A program made the translations under genes and the position numbers. The notes beneath the pieces were generated by a model, which was not told the origin of the DNA, made no database searches, and saw only the letters and a program-made list of their open reading frames with translations. From Shinella sp. XGS7 (lineage in GTDB: Bacteria > Pseudomonadota > Gammaproteobacteria > Burkholderiales > Burkholderiaceae_C), in the NCBI RefSeq assembly GCF_020535565.1, contig NZ_CP084758.1:2011501-2075500 (forward strand): 64,000 nucleotides of DNA, given 5' to 3'. Positions 25,415 through 35,311 of this stretch are shown piece by piece (position 1 is the first letter of the stretch; each line of letters opens with the position of its first letter).

Positions 25415-27805
25415 TCAGCGCTTGAACAGGTCGAGGATGCTCTTCTTCTCCTCGGGGCTGGCTTCCTGCGGCACGGGCGTGTTGTCATTGCTGAGGCTGC
25501 GCACGCCACCATTGCCCGAGAACTCGTCGTAGTACCACTCGCCGTTGAGGTTGACCACACCCTCGGGCGCGGCGTACTCGGCCACGGGCACATTGCGCAG
25601 GGCATAGCTCATGTACTCGATCCAGACCGGCAGCGAGAGGCCGCCGCCGGTCTCGCGGCTGCCCAGCTTGCGCGGCTGGTCATAGCCGATCCAGACCACG
25701 GCCACCACCTCGCGCTGGTAGCCGGCGAACCAGGCATCCATGGAATCGTTGGTGGTGCCGGTCTTGCCATAGAGGTCGGGGCGCTTGAGCGTGGCCTGGG
25801 CGCGTGCCGCGGTACCGCTGCGGGTGACCTCCTGCAGCAGGCTGCTCATCAGGAAGGCATTGCGCGGTTCGATGACCTGGGGCGTCTGCTCGGCGCTCAG
25901 GGCCGGTGCCTCGTAGAGCAGGCGGCCCTTGTTGTCGGTGAGCTTGGCGATCAGGCGCGGGCCCAGCAGGTGGCCGCCGTTGGCGAACACGCCGTAGGCC
26001 TGGGCCATCTGCATGGGCGTGACCGAGCCGGCGCCCAGGGCCATGGTCAGGTAGGCGGGATGCTTCTCGGCCTCGAAGCCGAAGCGGCCCAGCCAGTCCT
26101 GGGTGAAGTGCACGCCAGTGGATTGCAGCACCCGGATCGAGACCATGTTCTTGGAGCGGGCCAGCGCACGACGCAGGGGCATGGGGCCTTCGAAGGTGCC
26201 GTCGTAGTTCTTGGGCTCCCAGGGCTGGCTGCCGGTGGTGCTGGCATCGAAGAACAGCGGGCCGTCGTTGACCACGGTGCTGGGCGTGAAGCCCTTTTCC
26301 AGCGCCGCCGCATAGACGAAGGGCTTGAAGGCCGAGCCCGGCTGGCGCTTGGCCTTGGTCACGTGGTTGAACTTGTTCTTGGCGTAGTCGAAGCCGCCCA
26401 CCATGGCGCGCAGATTGCCGTTGCGCGGGTCCAGGGACACGAAGGCGCCTTCCACCTCGGGCAGCTGGGTGATGGTCCAGAAGGGCTTGTTCCCCCCGGT
26501 CTGCAGCACGCGGATCACGGCGCCGCGGCGCAGGCGGGTCTTGGGGTTGCCGCGGTCGGTCAGACCCGAGGCGGCGGGCTTGAGGCCTTCGCCCGTGATC
26601 TCGATGCTGTCGCCGCTCTGCAGGGCGGCCACCACCTTCTTGGGGTCGGCCGAGAGCACCACGGCGGGCAGCAGCTCGTCGTTGGCCGGATGGTCGGACA
26701 GGGCTTCGGCCACCCGGGTGTCCAGATCCGCCGGGTCGGCGGGCAGGTCCACATAGGCCTCGGGGCCGCGGTAGACCTGGCGGCGCTCGTAGTCCATGAT
26801 GCCGCGGCGCAGGGCCCGGTAGGCCGACATCTGCTCCTCGGCGCGTATGGTCAGGTAGACATTCAAGCCGCGGCTGTAGGTCTCTTCGCCATACTGGCCG
26901 AAGATCATCTGGCGGGCCTGCTCGGCCACGTACTCGGCATGGGCCGAGTTCTCGCTCATCTGCGGGCGGTAGCGCAGCTTCTGGGCCTTGGCTTCCAGAT
27001 GCTGCTCCTCGCTGATGAAGCCGTTCTCCAGCATGCGATCGATGATGTAGCGCTGGCGCACCGTGGCGCGGCGCGGATTGCTGATCGGGTTGTAGGCGGA
27101 GGGCGCCTTGGGCAGGCCGGCCAGCATCGCGGCCTCGGCGACGCTGATGTCCTTGAGCGGCTTGCCGAAATAGACCTCGCTGGCGGCGGCGAAGCCATAG
27201 GCGCGGTGGCCCAGGAAGATCTGGTTCATATAGATTTCCAGAATCTTGTCCTTGGGCAGGGCGTTCTCGATCTTGAGCGCCAGCAGGATCTCGTAGATCT
27301 TGCGCACAAAGGTCTTCTCGCTGCTCAGGTAGAAGTTGCGCGCCACCTGCATGGTGATGGTGGAGGCGCCCTGGCTGCGCGAGTCGCTGATATTGGCCAG
27401 GCCGGCCCGGATCACGCCCAGATAGTCCACGCCACCATGCTGGTAGAAGCGGGCGTCCTCGATGGCCAGCACCGCATCCTTCATGAGCTTGGGAATTTCC
27501 TCCACCGGCAGATAGCTGCGGCGCTCCTCACCGAACTCGCCCAGCAGCACGCCTTCGCTGGACAGCACGCGCAGGGGCAGCTTGGGCCGGTAGTCGGTCA
27601 GGCCCTGGATGTCGGGCAGATTGGGGTAGGCCATGGCCAGGCCCAGACCCACCAGGATGCCCACGGCCAACACGCCCGCCACGGCCAGGCCCAGCAGCCA
27701 AGCCAGGCAGCGCCCCAGGAACTGCAGGGCGGGATGGGTGGGGGAGGGGCTGGATTCAGACTCAGACGAAGCGCGCTGAGGTGTCTTTTTCTTGGGGTCG
27801 CTCAT
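25415..27805 (-). CDS. mrcA: Penicillin-binding protein 1A, bifunctional
   Basis: PBP1A polymerises and cross-links peptidoglycan in the periplasm. The 796-residue protein has an N-terminal anchor (CLAWLLGLAVAGVLAVGILV) and a glycosyltransferase domain with catalytic EDARFYQHGGVD, GASTITMQVARN and MNQIFLGHRAYG. An OB-like insert follows, and then a transpeptidase domain with the active Ser in GSAFKPF, SKN, and KTGTT. The gene is divergent from pilM, the classical ponA-pilM arrangement of proteobacteria. Confidence 0.96.
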   Translation of the reverse strand: MSDPKKKTPQRASSESESSPSPTHPALQFLGRCLAWLLGLAVAGVLAVGILVGLGLAMAYPNLPDIQGLTDYRPKLPLRVLSSEGVLLGEFGEERRSYLPVEEIPKLMKDAVLAIEDARFYQHGGVDYLGVIRAGLANISDSRSQGASTITMQVARNFYLSSEKTFVRKIYEILLALKIENALPKDKILEIYMNQIFLGHRAYGFAAASEVYFGKPLKDISVAEAAMLAGLPKAPSAYNPISNPRRATVRQRYIIDRMLENGFISEEQHLEAKAQKLRYRPQMSENSAHAEYVAEQARQMIFGQYGEETYSRGLNVYLTIRAEEQMSAYRALRRGIMDYERRQVYRGPEAYVDLPADPADLDTRVAEALSDHPANDELLPAVVLSADPKKVVAALQSGDSIEITGEGLKPAASGLTDRGNPKTRLRRGAVIRVLQTGGNKPFWTITQLPEVEGAFVSLDPRNGNLRAMVGGFDYAKNKFNHVTKAKRQPGSAFKPFVYAAALEKGFTPSTVVNDGPLFFDASTTGSQPWEPKNYDGTFEGPMPLRRALARSKNMVSIRVLQSTGVHFTQDWLGRFGFEAEKHPAYLTMALGAGSVTPMQMAQAYGVFANGGHLLGPRLIAKLTDNKGRLLYEAPALSAEQTPQVIEPRNAFLMSSLLQEVTRSGTAARAQATLKRPDLYGKTGTTNDSMDAWFAGYQREVVAVVWIGYDQPRKLGSRETGGGLSLPVWIEYMSYALRNVPVAEYAAPEGVVNLNGEWYYDEFSGNGGVRSLSNDNTPVPQEASPEEKKSILDLFKR

Positions 27806-28093
27806 GGGCCTCCGGATGTCTGGCGGCCATTATAGGAATCCGCTGAGACTTGCCCGGCCTCCCGCCGAAACCGCCGCTACAAAGGGTTGCCGCTGGTTTC
27901 AGTGCCGGAAAACGGGGTGTTTTTCCCGGCTTTCAATTCCGGCCAGGCGTGTATTGTTTGCAACGCGGTGTTACTTGCTGTGGCGGGAAAGCCTCGGGCC
28001 GTCAAAGGCTTTGCTGCTAGCATTCAAGTAACTTATTAATAGTCATCGGCACTCCTGAAGCGTGTTGGGGCCGGATTTGGGGGAACAAGCGTC
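27806..28093. promoter_or_regulatory. Divergent mrcA-pilM promoter region
   Basis: This 288-base gap separates the divergent mrcA and pilM genes and must hold both promoters. It is AT-richer than its surroundings, especially around 27950-28050. A CCGGAAAA/TTTTTCCCGG hairpin-like element lies near 27905-27932. I could not assign promoter boxes firmly. Confidence 0.5.
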
Positions 28094-29173
28094 ATGGGAT
28101 TACTTGACGTGCTGTTGGGTCGCAAGCATCCGCCCATGATTGGACTGGATATCAGTTCGTCCAGCGTCAAGCTGGTGGAACTGAGCCAGAGTGCCAGCGG
28201 CGAGATGGTGTTGGAGCGCTTTGCGTCCGAACCATTCGAGCGCGGCTGGATCACCGATGGCCAGATCGAGAAATTCGATGAAGTGGCCGACGCCGTGCGC
28301 CGCGTGGTGGCCCGCAGCGGCACCCGCACCCGCGATGCGGTGCTGGCCATGCCCCAGTCCGCCGTGATCACCAAGAAGATCATGCTGCCGGCCGGCCTGC
28401 GCGAGGAGGAGCTGGAAATCCAGGTCGAGGCCGAGGCCAATCAATACATTCCCTTCTCGCTGGACGAGGTGAGTCTCGACTTCTGCGTGATCGGCCCCAG
28501 CCCCACCTCGGTGGGCGATGTGGAGGTGCTGATCGCGGCCTCGCGCAAGGACCGGGTGCAGGATCGTCAGGGCCTGGCCGAGGCGGCCGGCCTGCGGCCC
28601 GTGGTGCTGGACATCGAGTCGCATGCCTCCCGCATGGCCATGGGCCGCCTGATTGCCGGACTGCCCGGTGAGGGCAAGGATGCCCTGGTGGCCCTGTTCG
28701 AGATCGGCGCCGACACCACCAGCCTCAAGGTGCTGCGGGACGATGAGATGCTCTATGACCGCGACCAGGCCTTCGGAGGCTCCCAGCTGACTCAGCTGAT
28801 CGCGCGGCAGTATGGCTTCTCCTTCGAGGAAGCCGAGCAGAAGAAGCTCTCCGGCGAGCTGCCCGAGGACTACGAGACCGCGGTGCTGAATCCCTTTGTG
28901 GACAGCCTGTCCCAGGAGATCGGTCGCGCCCTGCAGTACTTCTTCACCAGCACGCCCCACCACAAGGTGCACTACGTGATGCTGGGCGGCGGCACGGCCA
29001 CGCTCAATGGCCTGAAGGAGCGGGTGACCGAGCTCACCGGCTTTGCCTGCATGGTGGCCAATCCCTTTGAAAACATGGCCTTGGGCTCCGCGGTGCGCGA
29101 GGCCAAGCTGCGCCGGGAGGCGCCCGCCTACCTGACCGCCTGCGGTTTGGCGATGCGGAGGTTCTTCCAGTGA
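28094..29173 (+). CDS. pilM: Type IV pilus assembly protein PilM
   Basis: PilM is the actin-like cytoplasmic protein of the pilus alignment complex and binds the N-terminus of PilN. The 359-residue protein starts MGLLDVLLGRKHPPM, then IGLDISSSSVKLVELS (phosphate-1 loop), and has the later GADTTSLKVL and MLGGGTATLNGL nucleotide-binding loops. It heads the pilMNOPQ operon and overlaps pilN by 4 bases. Confidence 0.96.
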   Translation: MGLLDVLLGRKHPPMIGLDISSSSVKLVELSQSASGEMVLERFASEPFERGWITDGQIEKFDEVADAVRRVVARSGTRTRDAVLAMPQSAVITKKIMLPAGLREEELEIQVEAEANQYIPFSLDEVSLDFCVIGPSPTSVGDVEVLIAASRKDRVQDRQGLAEAAGLRPVVLDIESHASRMAMGRLIAGLPGEGKDALVALFEIGADTTSLKVLRDDEMLYDRDQAFGGSQLTQLIARQYGFSFEEAEQKKLSGELPEDYETAVLNPFVDSLSQEIGRALQYFFTSTPHHKVHYVMLGGGTATLNGLKERVTELTGFACMVANPFENMALGSAVREAKLRREAPAYLTACGLAMRRFFQ

Positions 29174-29778
29174 TCCTGATCAACCTGCTTCCCCACCGGG
29201 AAGAGAAGCGCACGCGCCGCAAGCAGGCCTTCTTCGCCGGCATGGGCGTGGCCGCCCTGGTGGGAGCCGGCCTGGTCGGCGCGGGCTGGATGCTGCTGGT
29301 GCACCTCACCGACGAGCAGCAGTCGCGCAACCAGTACCTGAGCTCCGAGATCGGCAAGCTGGAGCTGCAGATCAAGGACATCGCCAATCTCAAGTCCGAG
29401 ATCGATGCCCTGAAATCGCGCCAGCGCGCGGTGGAAGACCTGCAGACCGATCGCAACACCCCCGTGCACCTGCTCAACGAGCTGGCTCGTCACACGCCCG
29501 AGGGCATCTACCTCACCAGCATCCGCCAGGCCGAGAAGGTGGTGACCATCACCGGCATCGCCCAGACCAATGAGCGGGTGTCCGAGCTGCTGCGCAACAC
29601 GGCGCGCAGCTCCGAGTGGCTGGACAAGCCCGAGTTGGTGGAGATCAAGCTGGCCAATGTGACGGCCAATACGCGCGACCAGAAGCGTCTGTTCGAGTTC
29701 TCGATGCGGGTGTCGATCAAGACCCCCCAGGTCGAGGCCCCGAGCGGTGGCGCCAGTGCGCCCCTCAAGCGGACCTGA
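29170..29778 (+). CDS. pilN: Type IV pilus assembly protein PilN
   Basis: PilN is a bitopic inner-membrane protein of the alignment complex. The 202-residue sequence starts with the PilM-binding motif ILINLLPHREEKR, then a membrane segment near residues 22-45, a coiled coil (KLELQIKDIANLKSEIDALKS) and a periplasmic ferredoxin-like domain. It overlaps pilM by ATGA-type coupling and lies 13 bases before pilO. Confidence 0.95.
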   Translation: MILINLLPHREEKRTRRKQAFFAGMGVAALVGAGLVGAGWMLLVHLTDEQQSRNQYLSSEIGKLELQIKDIANLKSEIDALKSRQRAVEDLQTDRNTPVHLLNELARHTPEGIYLTSIRQAEKVVTITGIAQTNERVSELLRNTARSSEWLDKPELVEIKLANVTANTRDQKRLFEFSMRVSIKTPQVEAPSGGASAPLKRT

Positions 29779-29791
29779 GCCGGACCCTGCC

Positions 29792-30496
29792 ATGGCGAGC
29801 AAGAAACTCCCTTCGATCAATTTCGATCTGAATGCCTGGTTCGAGGATGTCGCGGACCAGTTCCGCGGACTGAATCCCAACGAGCCCGGCCAATGGCCGC
29901 TGCTGCCGCGTCTGGCGGCATTTGCGGTGGTGGCCCTGGTGGTGGTGGTGGTGGGCTGGTTCCTGCTGCTGTCCGATGTGCAGGCCAATCTGGATGCCGA
30001 GCGCGGTCGCGAGCCCACGCTCAAGGACGACTTCCGCAACAAGCTGGCCCAGGCCATCAATCTGCCCGAGCTGCGCAAGCAGAAGAGCCAGGTCGAGGAA
30101 TACGTGACCCAGCTGGAGAAGCAGCTGCCCGGCAAGGCCGAGATGGACGCCCTGCTGTCCGACATCAACCAGGCCGGCCTGGGGCGCGGCCTGCAGTTCG
30201 AGCTCTTCCGCCCGGGCCAGATCGTGGTCAAGGACTACTACGCGGAGCTGCCGATCGCGCTGCGCGTGTCGGGCCGCTATCACGATGTGGGCGCTTTTGC
30301 GGCCGACGTCTCCAACCTCTCGCGCATCGTGACCCTGCACAATCTGAGCGTGGTGATGCCCACGGGCAAGGAAGCCTCCGGCGGCAGTCTCAGCATGGAA
30401 GCCACCGCGCGCACCTATCGCTATCTGGATCCGGCCGAAGTGGCCGAGCAGAAGAAGGCGGCTGCGGCGAGCAAGTCCAAGGGAGCCAAGCCATGA
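29792..30496 (+). CDS. pilO: Type IV pilus assembly protein PilO
   Basis: PilO heterodimerises with PilN in the periplasm. The ATG at 29792 gives 234 residues; the upstream in-frame ATG overlaps pilN. It has a cytoplasmic head (LNAWFEDVADQFRGLNPNEPG), a membrane segment near residues 40-60, a coiled coil and the core domain with GLQFELFRPG and the conserved PIALRVSGRYHDVGAF. The C-terminal Ala/Lys tail overlaps pilP by ATGA. Confidence 0.95.
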   Translation: MASKKLPSINFDLNAWFEDVADQFRGLNPNEPGQWPLLPRLAAFAVVALVVVVVGWFLLLSDVQANLDAERGREPTLKDDFRNKLAQAINLPELRKQKSQVEEYVTQLEKQLPGKAEMDALLSDINQAGLGRGLQFELFRPGQIVVKDYYAELPIALRVSGRYHDVGAFAADVSNLSRIVTLHNLSVVMPTGKEASGGSLSMEATARTYRYLDPAEVAEQKKAAAASKSKGAKP

Positions 30497-31035
30497 GGGC
30501 CGCATCGAGTTTGAAGCGCGCGCTCGCCCTGGCGGCGCCGGTTTTGCTGCTGGCGGCCTGCGCAGCGGATCAGGCCGAGCTGCAGGAGTGGATGGAGCAG
30601 CAGCGCCGCGAGGTGCGACCCTCGGTCCAGCCCCTGGTGGCCCCCAAGAAATTCCTGCCCGAGCCCTATGCGGCCCAGGGCGGTGTGGACCCCTTCAGCC
30701 CGCAGAAGCTCAGCGTGGCCGTTAAGCAGGATTCCACGCAGAGCAGCGCCTTGCTGGCGGCGGAGATGGGGCGGCGGCGCGAGCCGCTGGAAGCCTATCC
30801 GCTGGACAGCATGGCCATGGTGGGCAGCATCACGCGCCAGAGCCGGCGCTATGCCCTGCTGCGGGTGGACAACCTGCTGCACCAGGTCAAGGTGGGTGAC
30901 TATCTGGGCCAGAACTTCGGCCGGGTGACCCAGATCACCGAGACCGATATGAGCTTGAGAGAAGTCGTCCAGGACGCGGCCGGTGAATGGGTCGAGCGCA
31001 GCAGCACCCTCCAGCTGCAGGAGAAGGGGCGATGA
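30493..31035 (+). CDS. pilP: Type IV pilus lipoprotein PilP
   Basis: PilP is an inner-membrane lipoprotein linking PilNO to the PilQ secretin. The 180-residue protein has a lipobox LLAAC with Cys near residue 23, a disordered linker, and the beta-sandwich HR domain with ALLRVDNLLHQVKVGDYLGQNFG, typical of PilP. It overlaps both neighbours (ATGA with pilO and pilQ). Confidence 0.95.
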   Translation: MRAASSLKRALALAAPVLLLAACAADQAELQEWMEQQRREVRPSVQPLVAPKKFLPEPYAAQGGVDPFSPQKLSVAVKQDSTQSSALLAAEMGRRREPLEAYPLDSMAMVGSITRQSRRYALLRVDNLLHQVKVGDYLGQNFGRVTQITETDMSLREVVQDAAGEWVERSSTLQLQEKGR

Positions 31036-33233
31036 AGAATTTCCAGGAGAGCTTCAGCATGAGCCAGTGGGGCCGCAAGGCGGGATTTTTGGCGTGGGCC
31101 GCCGGCCTGTGCATGGTGTTGCCCATGCCGGCATGGGCGCAGAATGCCATCCGCTCCATCAACAGCATGCAGCAGGCGGGTGCCGAGGTGGTGCGCATCG
31201 AGCTCAGCCAGCCGCTCACCGAGCTGCCGCGCGGCTTCACGGTGCAGACCCCGCCGCGCATCGCCATCGACCTGCCTGGCATCAGCAACGGCTTGGGGCG
31301 CAATCTGGTGGAGATCAACCAGGGCAATCTGCGCTCGGCCAATGTGGCCCAGGCGGGTGAACGTACCCGGCTGGTCCTGAACTTGCGTCAGCCCTCGGGC
31401 TACCGCGCCGAGCTGCAGGAGAACGCCCTGGTGCTCGTGCTGGATGCCGCGCCGGCCATGGCGGCGGCAGCCCCGGCGCCCAATGAGCCGGTGCACTTTG
31501 CACAAAGCCTCAATGCGGCCCCGCAGGTTCTGCAGGACATCGACTTCCGCCGCGGCAGCGACGGCGCCGGACGGGTGATCGTCAACCTGCCCAGCAACCA
31601 GGTGGGTGTGGACATCCAGCAGCAGGGCCAGAACCTGGTGGTGGAGTTCCTGCGTTCGCAGCTGCCTGAGCGCCTGCGGCGCAAGCTGGACGTGGCCGAC
31701 TTCGGCACGCCGGTGCAGACCATTGCTGTGAGCCAGAACGGCGAGCGCGTGCGCATGCTGGTGGAGCCCAAGGGCAACTGGGAGCACAGCGCCTACCAGA
31801 GCGACAACCAGTTCGTGCTGGAAGTGCGTCCGCAGAAGGTGGACCCCAACAAGCTCACGCAAGGTCCCGGCTATGCCGGCGACAAGCTGAGCCTGAACTT
31901 CCAGAACATCGAGGTGCGGGCCCTGCTGCAGGTGATTGCCGACTTCACCAACTTCAATGTGGTGACCAGCGATACCGTGACCGGCAGCGTCACCCTGCGT
32001 CTGAAGGACGTGCCCTGGGACCAGGCCCTGGACATCATCATGCAGGCCAAGGGCCTGGGCCTGAGGAAGTCCGGCAATGTGCTGTGGATCGCGCCCAAGG
32101 ACGAACTCGCGGCCAAGGAGAAGCTGGATCTGGAGTCCAAGGCCCAGATCGCCAATCTGGAGCCCATGCGCACCCAGTCCATCCAGCTGAACTACACCAA
32201 GGCTGAGGAAGTGGCCAAGGGCCTGACGGGCCAGACGGCCGGGCAGGGTGGCGGTGGTGGCGGTGGTTCCAACAGCCAGAATGCGGCCCGCATCCTGTCG
32301 CCGCGCGGCAGCCTGATCTATGAAACCCGCACCAATCAACTCTTCGTGACCGACATCCCCTCCAAGCTGGAGGAGATCACGGCCATGATCGCCAAGATCG
32401 ACATCCCGGTGCGTCAGGTGCTGATCGAGGCGCGCATCGTCGAGGCCGATGACCGCTTTGGTCGCTCCCTGGGCGTGAAGCTGGGCGCGCAGGATCTGCG
32501 CGGCCTGCAGGGCGGCATCCCGGGCTACAACGTGGGCGGCAACAACTATGTGACCATCGGTGGCAACTACAACGCCGTGGGTGCTCAGACCCGTCAGGGC
32601 GTCAGCCAGAACTACGCCAACAGCAATTTCGTGAACCTGCCGGCCAATGTCACCTCCGACGTCTTCGGCGGGGCCAATGCCACCAACTTCGCGCTCTCGC
32701 TCTTCAGCGCCACGGCGAACCGCTTCCTGAACCTGGAACTCTCGGCATTGGAGGCCGATGGCAAGGGCAAGATCGTGTCCAGCCCGCGTGTGATCACCGC
32801 CGACCAGGTCAAGGCCTTGATCGAGCAGGGGGAGGAGCTGCCCTACCAGGTGGCCACGGCCAGCGGGGCCACCTCCATCCAGTTCCGCAAGGCCAATCTG
32901 AAGCTGGAAGTCACGCCCCAGATCACGCCCGAGGGCAATGTGATCCTGAGTGTGGACGTGAACAAGGACAGCCGCGGCACCCTGACCCCGCAGGGCTACG
33001 CCATCAACACCAAGCATGTGCAGACCCAGGTGCTGGTGGAGAACGGCGGCACCGTGGTGATCGGTGGCATCTTCACGCTGACCGAGCGGGATGATATTTC
33101 GCAGGTGCCTGTCCTGGGCGATGTGCCCGTGCTGGGCAATCTGTTCAAGAGCAAGTCCAAGGTCTCGAGCAAGACCGAGCTGCTGATTTTCCTCACCCCC
33201 AAGGTCGTGACCGAGCGGGTGGTGGCGCGCTGA
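31032..33233 (+). CDS. pilQ: Type IV pilus secretin PilQ
   Basis: PilQ is the outer-membrane pore for the pilus. The 733-residue protein has a signal peptide ending AWAQ, two AMIN domains (about 30-140 and 165-270), an STN/N0 domain starting GDKLSLNFQNIEVRALLQ, an N1 domain and a C-terminal secretin domain ending VPVLGDVPVLGNLF. A seven-Gly run (about residues 415-422) lies in the N1/secretin linker. It is last in the tightly overlapping pilMNOPQ block. Confidence 0.96.
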   Translation: MKNFQESFSMSQWGRKAGFLAWAAGLCMVLPMPAWAQNAIRSINSMQQAGAEVVRIELSQPLTELPRGFTVQTPPRIAIDLPGISNGLGRNLVEINQGNLRSANVAQAGERTRLVLNLRQPSGYRAELQENALVLVLDAAPAMAAAAPAPNEPVHFAQSLNAAPQVLQDIDFRRGSDGAGRVIVNLPSNQVGVDIQQQGQNLVVEFLRSQLPERLRRKLDVADFGTPVQTIAVSQNGERVRMLVEPKGNWEHSAYQSDNQFVLEVRPQKVDPNKLTQGPGYAGDKLSLNFQNIEVRALLQVIADFTNFNVVTSDTVTGSVTLRLKDVPWDQALDIIMQAKGLGLRKSGNVLWIAPKDELAAKEKLDLESKAQIANLEPMRTQSIQLNYTKAEEVAKGLTGQTAGQGGGGGGGSNSQNAARILSPRGSLIYETRTNQLFVTDIPSKLEEITAMIAKIDIPVRQVLIEARIVEADDRFGRSLGVKLGAQDLRGLQGGIPGYNVGGNNYVTIGGNYNAVGAQTRQGVSQNYANSNFVNLPANVTSDVFGGANATNFALSLFSATANRFLNLELSALEADGKGKIVSSPRVITADQVKALIEQGEELPYQVATASGATSIQFRKANLKLEVTPQITPEGNVILSVDVNKDSRGTLTPQGYAINTKHVQTQVLVENGGTVVIGGIFTLTERDDISQVPVLGDVPVLGNLFKSKSKVSSKTELLIFLTPKVVTERVVAR

Positions 33234-33304
33234 ATTCAAAGCAATGAGGGAGAGACCGCGCACGGCGCCCGAGGCGTGACGTTTGCGCGGCAAGCAAGGA
33301 GTTT

Positions 33305-35311
33305 TTGATGATGGCTGAACTGAAATCCAAGCTGGTCGCGGGGCGCATTGCGGCGGCCCTGGCGCTGGCGACGCTGCTGAGCGCCTGTGGTGGCGGTGGG
33401 GGCTCTAGTGGCGCGGCGGGAACGCCCCTGCTCGGAACCACACCTTCCGGCACCAGCTCTGCCGTGGCTTCGCTGTCTGTGGCCCCCGCGCCCGTGACCT
33501 TGCCCAACGACGGCACGGCGACGGCCACCATCACCGTCACGGCGCTGGATGCCAGCAATGTGACGCTCAAGGGCGTGCCGATCAGCTTCTCTGCCGACAG
33601 TGGCACGATCAGCCCTGTGGGCACGGTGACTGATGACAAGGGCGAGCTCAAGGCTACCTTGGGTATTGGTGACAACAAGACCAAGCGGACGATCACGATT
33701 ACCGCTAGCGCCGGCGGTGTGAGCAAGACAGCAACCGTCTCGGTCGTCGACTCGACGTCTACGGCGCCCGTGGCGACTGAGATCACTCTCGGCTTGGACA
33801 AGCTGACTATCAACAACACGGCTACCGATACCGTGACAGCCACGGTGACTGCCAAGGGTGAAGGTGGCCGAATCGTGGTCGGCGCGCCAGTGTCTCTTGA
33901 GTTGGTGGAAGGCGCGAGCTACGTGCCATCCGGCACCGCGACCGATGCCAACGGTGTGGTGACCGCGGTCATTCGCCTGGACCCCGACAAGCGAGCCAAT
34001 CGAGCTGTGACGGTCAAGGCGATCAGCGGTGCTTTGAGCAAGACCACGACTTTCCAGGTCACGGGCTCCCGCATTACCGTGGTGGGTTTCACAGGCAGCG
34101 TGGCCACTGGTGGTGCAGGCAGCGTGACCTATCGCGTAGCTGACGTCAATAACAGTCCGATGGTGGGTGTTGCTGTGTCTGTTTCGGCGCCGGGACTTGC
34201 GGCGAGTACCGGTAATACCGACCCGAATGGGCAGTACACCTACAACTTCACGGCGCCCTCGACTGCGGGTACTGTGAACATCACGGCAACGGCTGCCGGT
34301 GTGTCGAACGAGCAGAGTATTGTCGTCGGTTCGGCTTCAATACCTCCAGCGAGTATTGCGGTTGTCAGCGCCACGCCGTCAGCCACGCCAACCGTGCTGC
34401 GCGTCAACACGGCCAATACCAACAATCTTTCGCAGATCAAGATGCTGTTCCTCGGGGCCAACAATGTCCCCGTGCCGAATGTTCGGGTGCGCTTTGACTT
34501 CAACGGAAATACGTCACCCAACGGTTCTCTGAGCTCGGGTGATGCCCTGGTCTATTCCGACTCGCGCGGTATTGCCGTAACCAACTACCGAGCAGGCACG
34601 GCGGCCAGTCCGACTGACGGCGTGGTGGTGCGAGCCTGTTGGGCCAACACAGACTTTGCCGTCGGCACCTGCCCGAATTCCAAGACCGTGTTCCTGACGG
34701 TAGTGGAAGAAGGCCTGGCGGTAACGATCGGCACAAATGACGTGATCCAGGAAGGTTCGACCGGACTGACCTATATCAAGCGTTACGTCGTCCAGGTTGC
34801 GAACGCATCAGGTGGCCCGGTCGGCTCTCAGCAGGTGACGCCGCAGGTCGATCTGCTGTCTTACTACAAGGGCGACTATCGTTGGAATGGAACGACTTGG
34901 ATTGCAGGGCGCGCTGGCTTTCAGACGGGCAACGTCTTTCGCCAACTGTCCATCCTGAGTTGCGCCAACGAAGATTCGAACCGTAACGGCGCGCTGGAGT
35001 CGGGCGAGGATCTGAACGGCAACGGAACTCTGGAGCCGCGCAAGTCTGACGTCACCGTTTCCATGGAAGGCGGTACAGACAAGACGAACGCTTCCGGCCA
35101 AGTGGTTCTGTTGATCGAGTACCCCAAGAGCCACGCCGGCTGGGTGGGTGTTGATATCAGCGCTTCGGCCGATGTGCGCAGCCCGCCAGCGCGCTGGGTG
35201 GGGATTCTCCCGGTGGAGTCCGGCGCGCTGAAGCGTGAAACCCCTCCACCGGCATTTGCTACCAGTCCCTACAAGGCGGGCGCTAGCAGCAGTTGCGCCG
35301 TTGATGACTGA
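33305..35311 (+). CDS. Ig-like (Big_1 type) repeat lipoprotein between pilQ and aroK
   Basis: The 668-residue protein has a signal peptide with lipobox LLSAC (Cys near residue 28) followed by a five-Gly run. Three to four invasin/intimin-like Ig repeats follow, visible as repeated VTATVTA and GTVTDDKGEL / GTATDANGVV patterns. Near residues 560-585 two adjacent DxNxNG loops (DSNRNGALESGED and DLNGNGTLEP) look like calcium-binding loops. The gene has lower GC and more relaxed codon use than its neighbours. It probably sits on the outer membrane; the position suggests a pilus-linked or adhesion role, which is inference. Its stop overlaps the aroK start. Confidence 0.8.
   Translation: MMMAELKSKLVAGRIAAALALATLLSACGGGGGSSGAAGTPLLGTTPSGTSSAVASLSVAPAPVTLPNDGTATATITVTALDASNVTLKGVPISFSADSGTISPVGTVTDDKGELKATLGIGDNKTKRTITITASAGGVSKTATVSVVDSTSTAPVATEITLGLDKLTINNTATDTVTATVTAKGEGGRIVVGAPVSLELVEGASYVPSGTATDANGVVTAVIRLDPDKRANRAVTVKAISGALSKTTTFQVTGSRITVVGFTGSVATGGAGSVTYRVADVNNSPMVGVAVSVSAPGLAASTGNTDPNGQYTYNFTAPSTAGTVNITATAAGVSNEQSIVVGSASIPPASIAVVSATPSATPTVLRVNTANTNNLSQIKMLFLGANNVPVPNVRVRFDFNGNTSPNGSLSSGDALVYSDSRGIAVTNYRAGTAASPTDGVVVRACWANTDFAVGTCPNSKTVFLTVVEEGLAVTIGTNDVIQEGSTGLTYIKRYVVQVANASGGPVGSQQVTPQVDLLSYYKGDYRWNGTTWIAGRAGFQTGNVFRQLSILSCANEDSNRNGALESGEDLNGNGTLEPRKSDVTVSMEGGTDKTNASGQVVLLIEYPKSHAGWVGVDISASADVRSPPARWVGILPVESGALKRETPPPAFATSPYKAGASSSCAVDD

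Noticed and set aside
30900-33293. 797-codon antisense frame over pilQ
   Set aside because: Shadow of pilQ; low-complexity His/Gln/Leu/Gly composition and no domain pattern.
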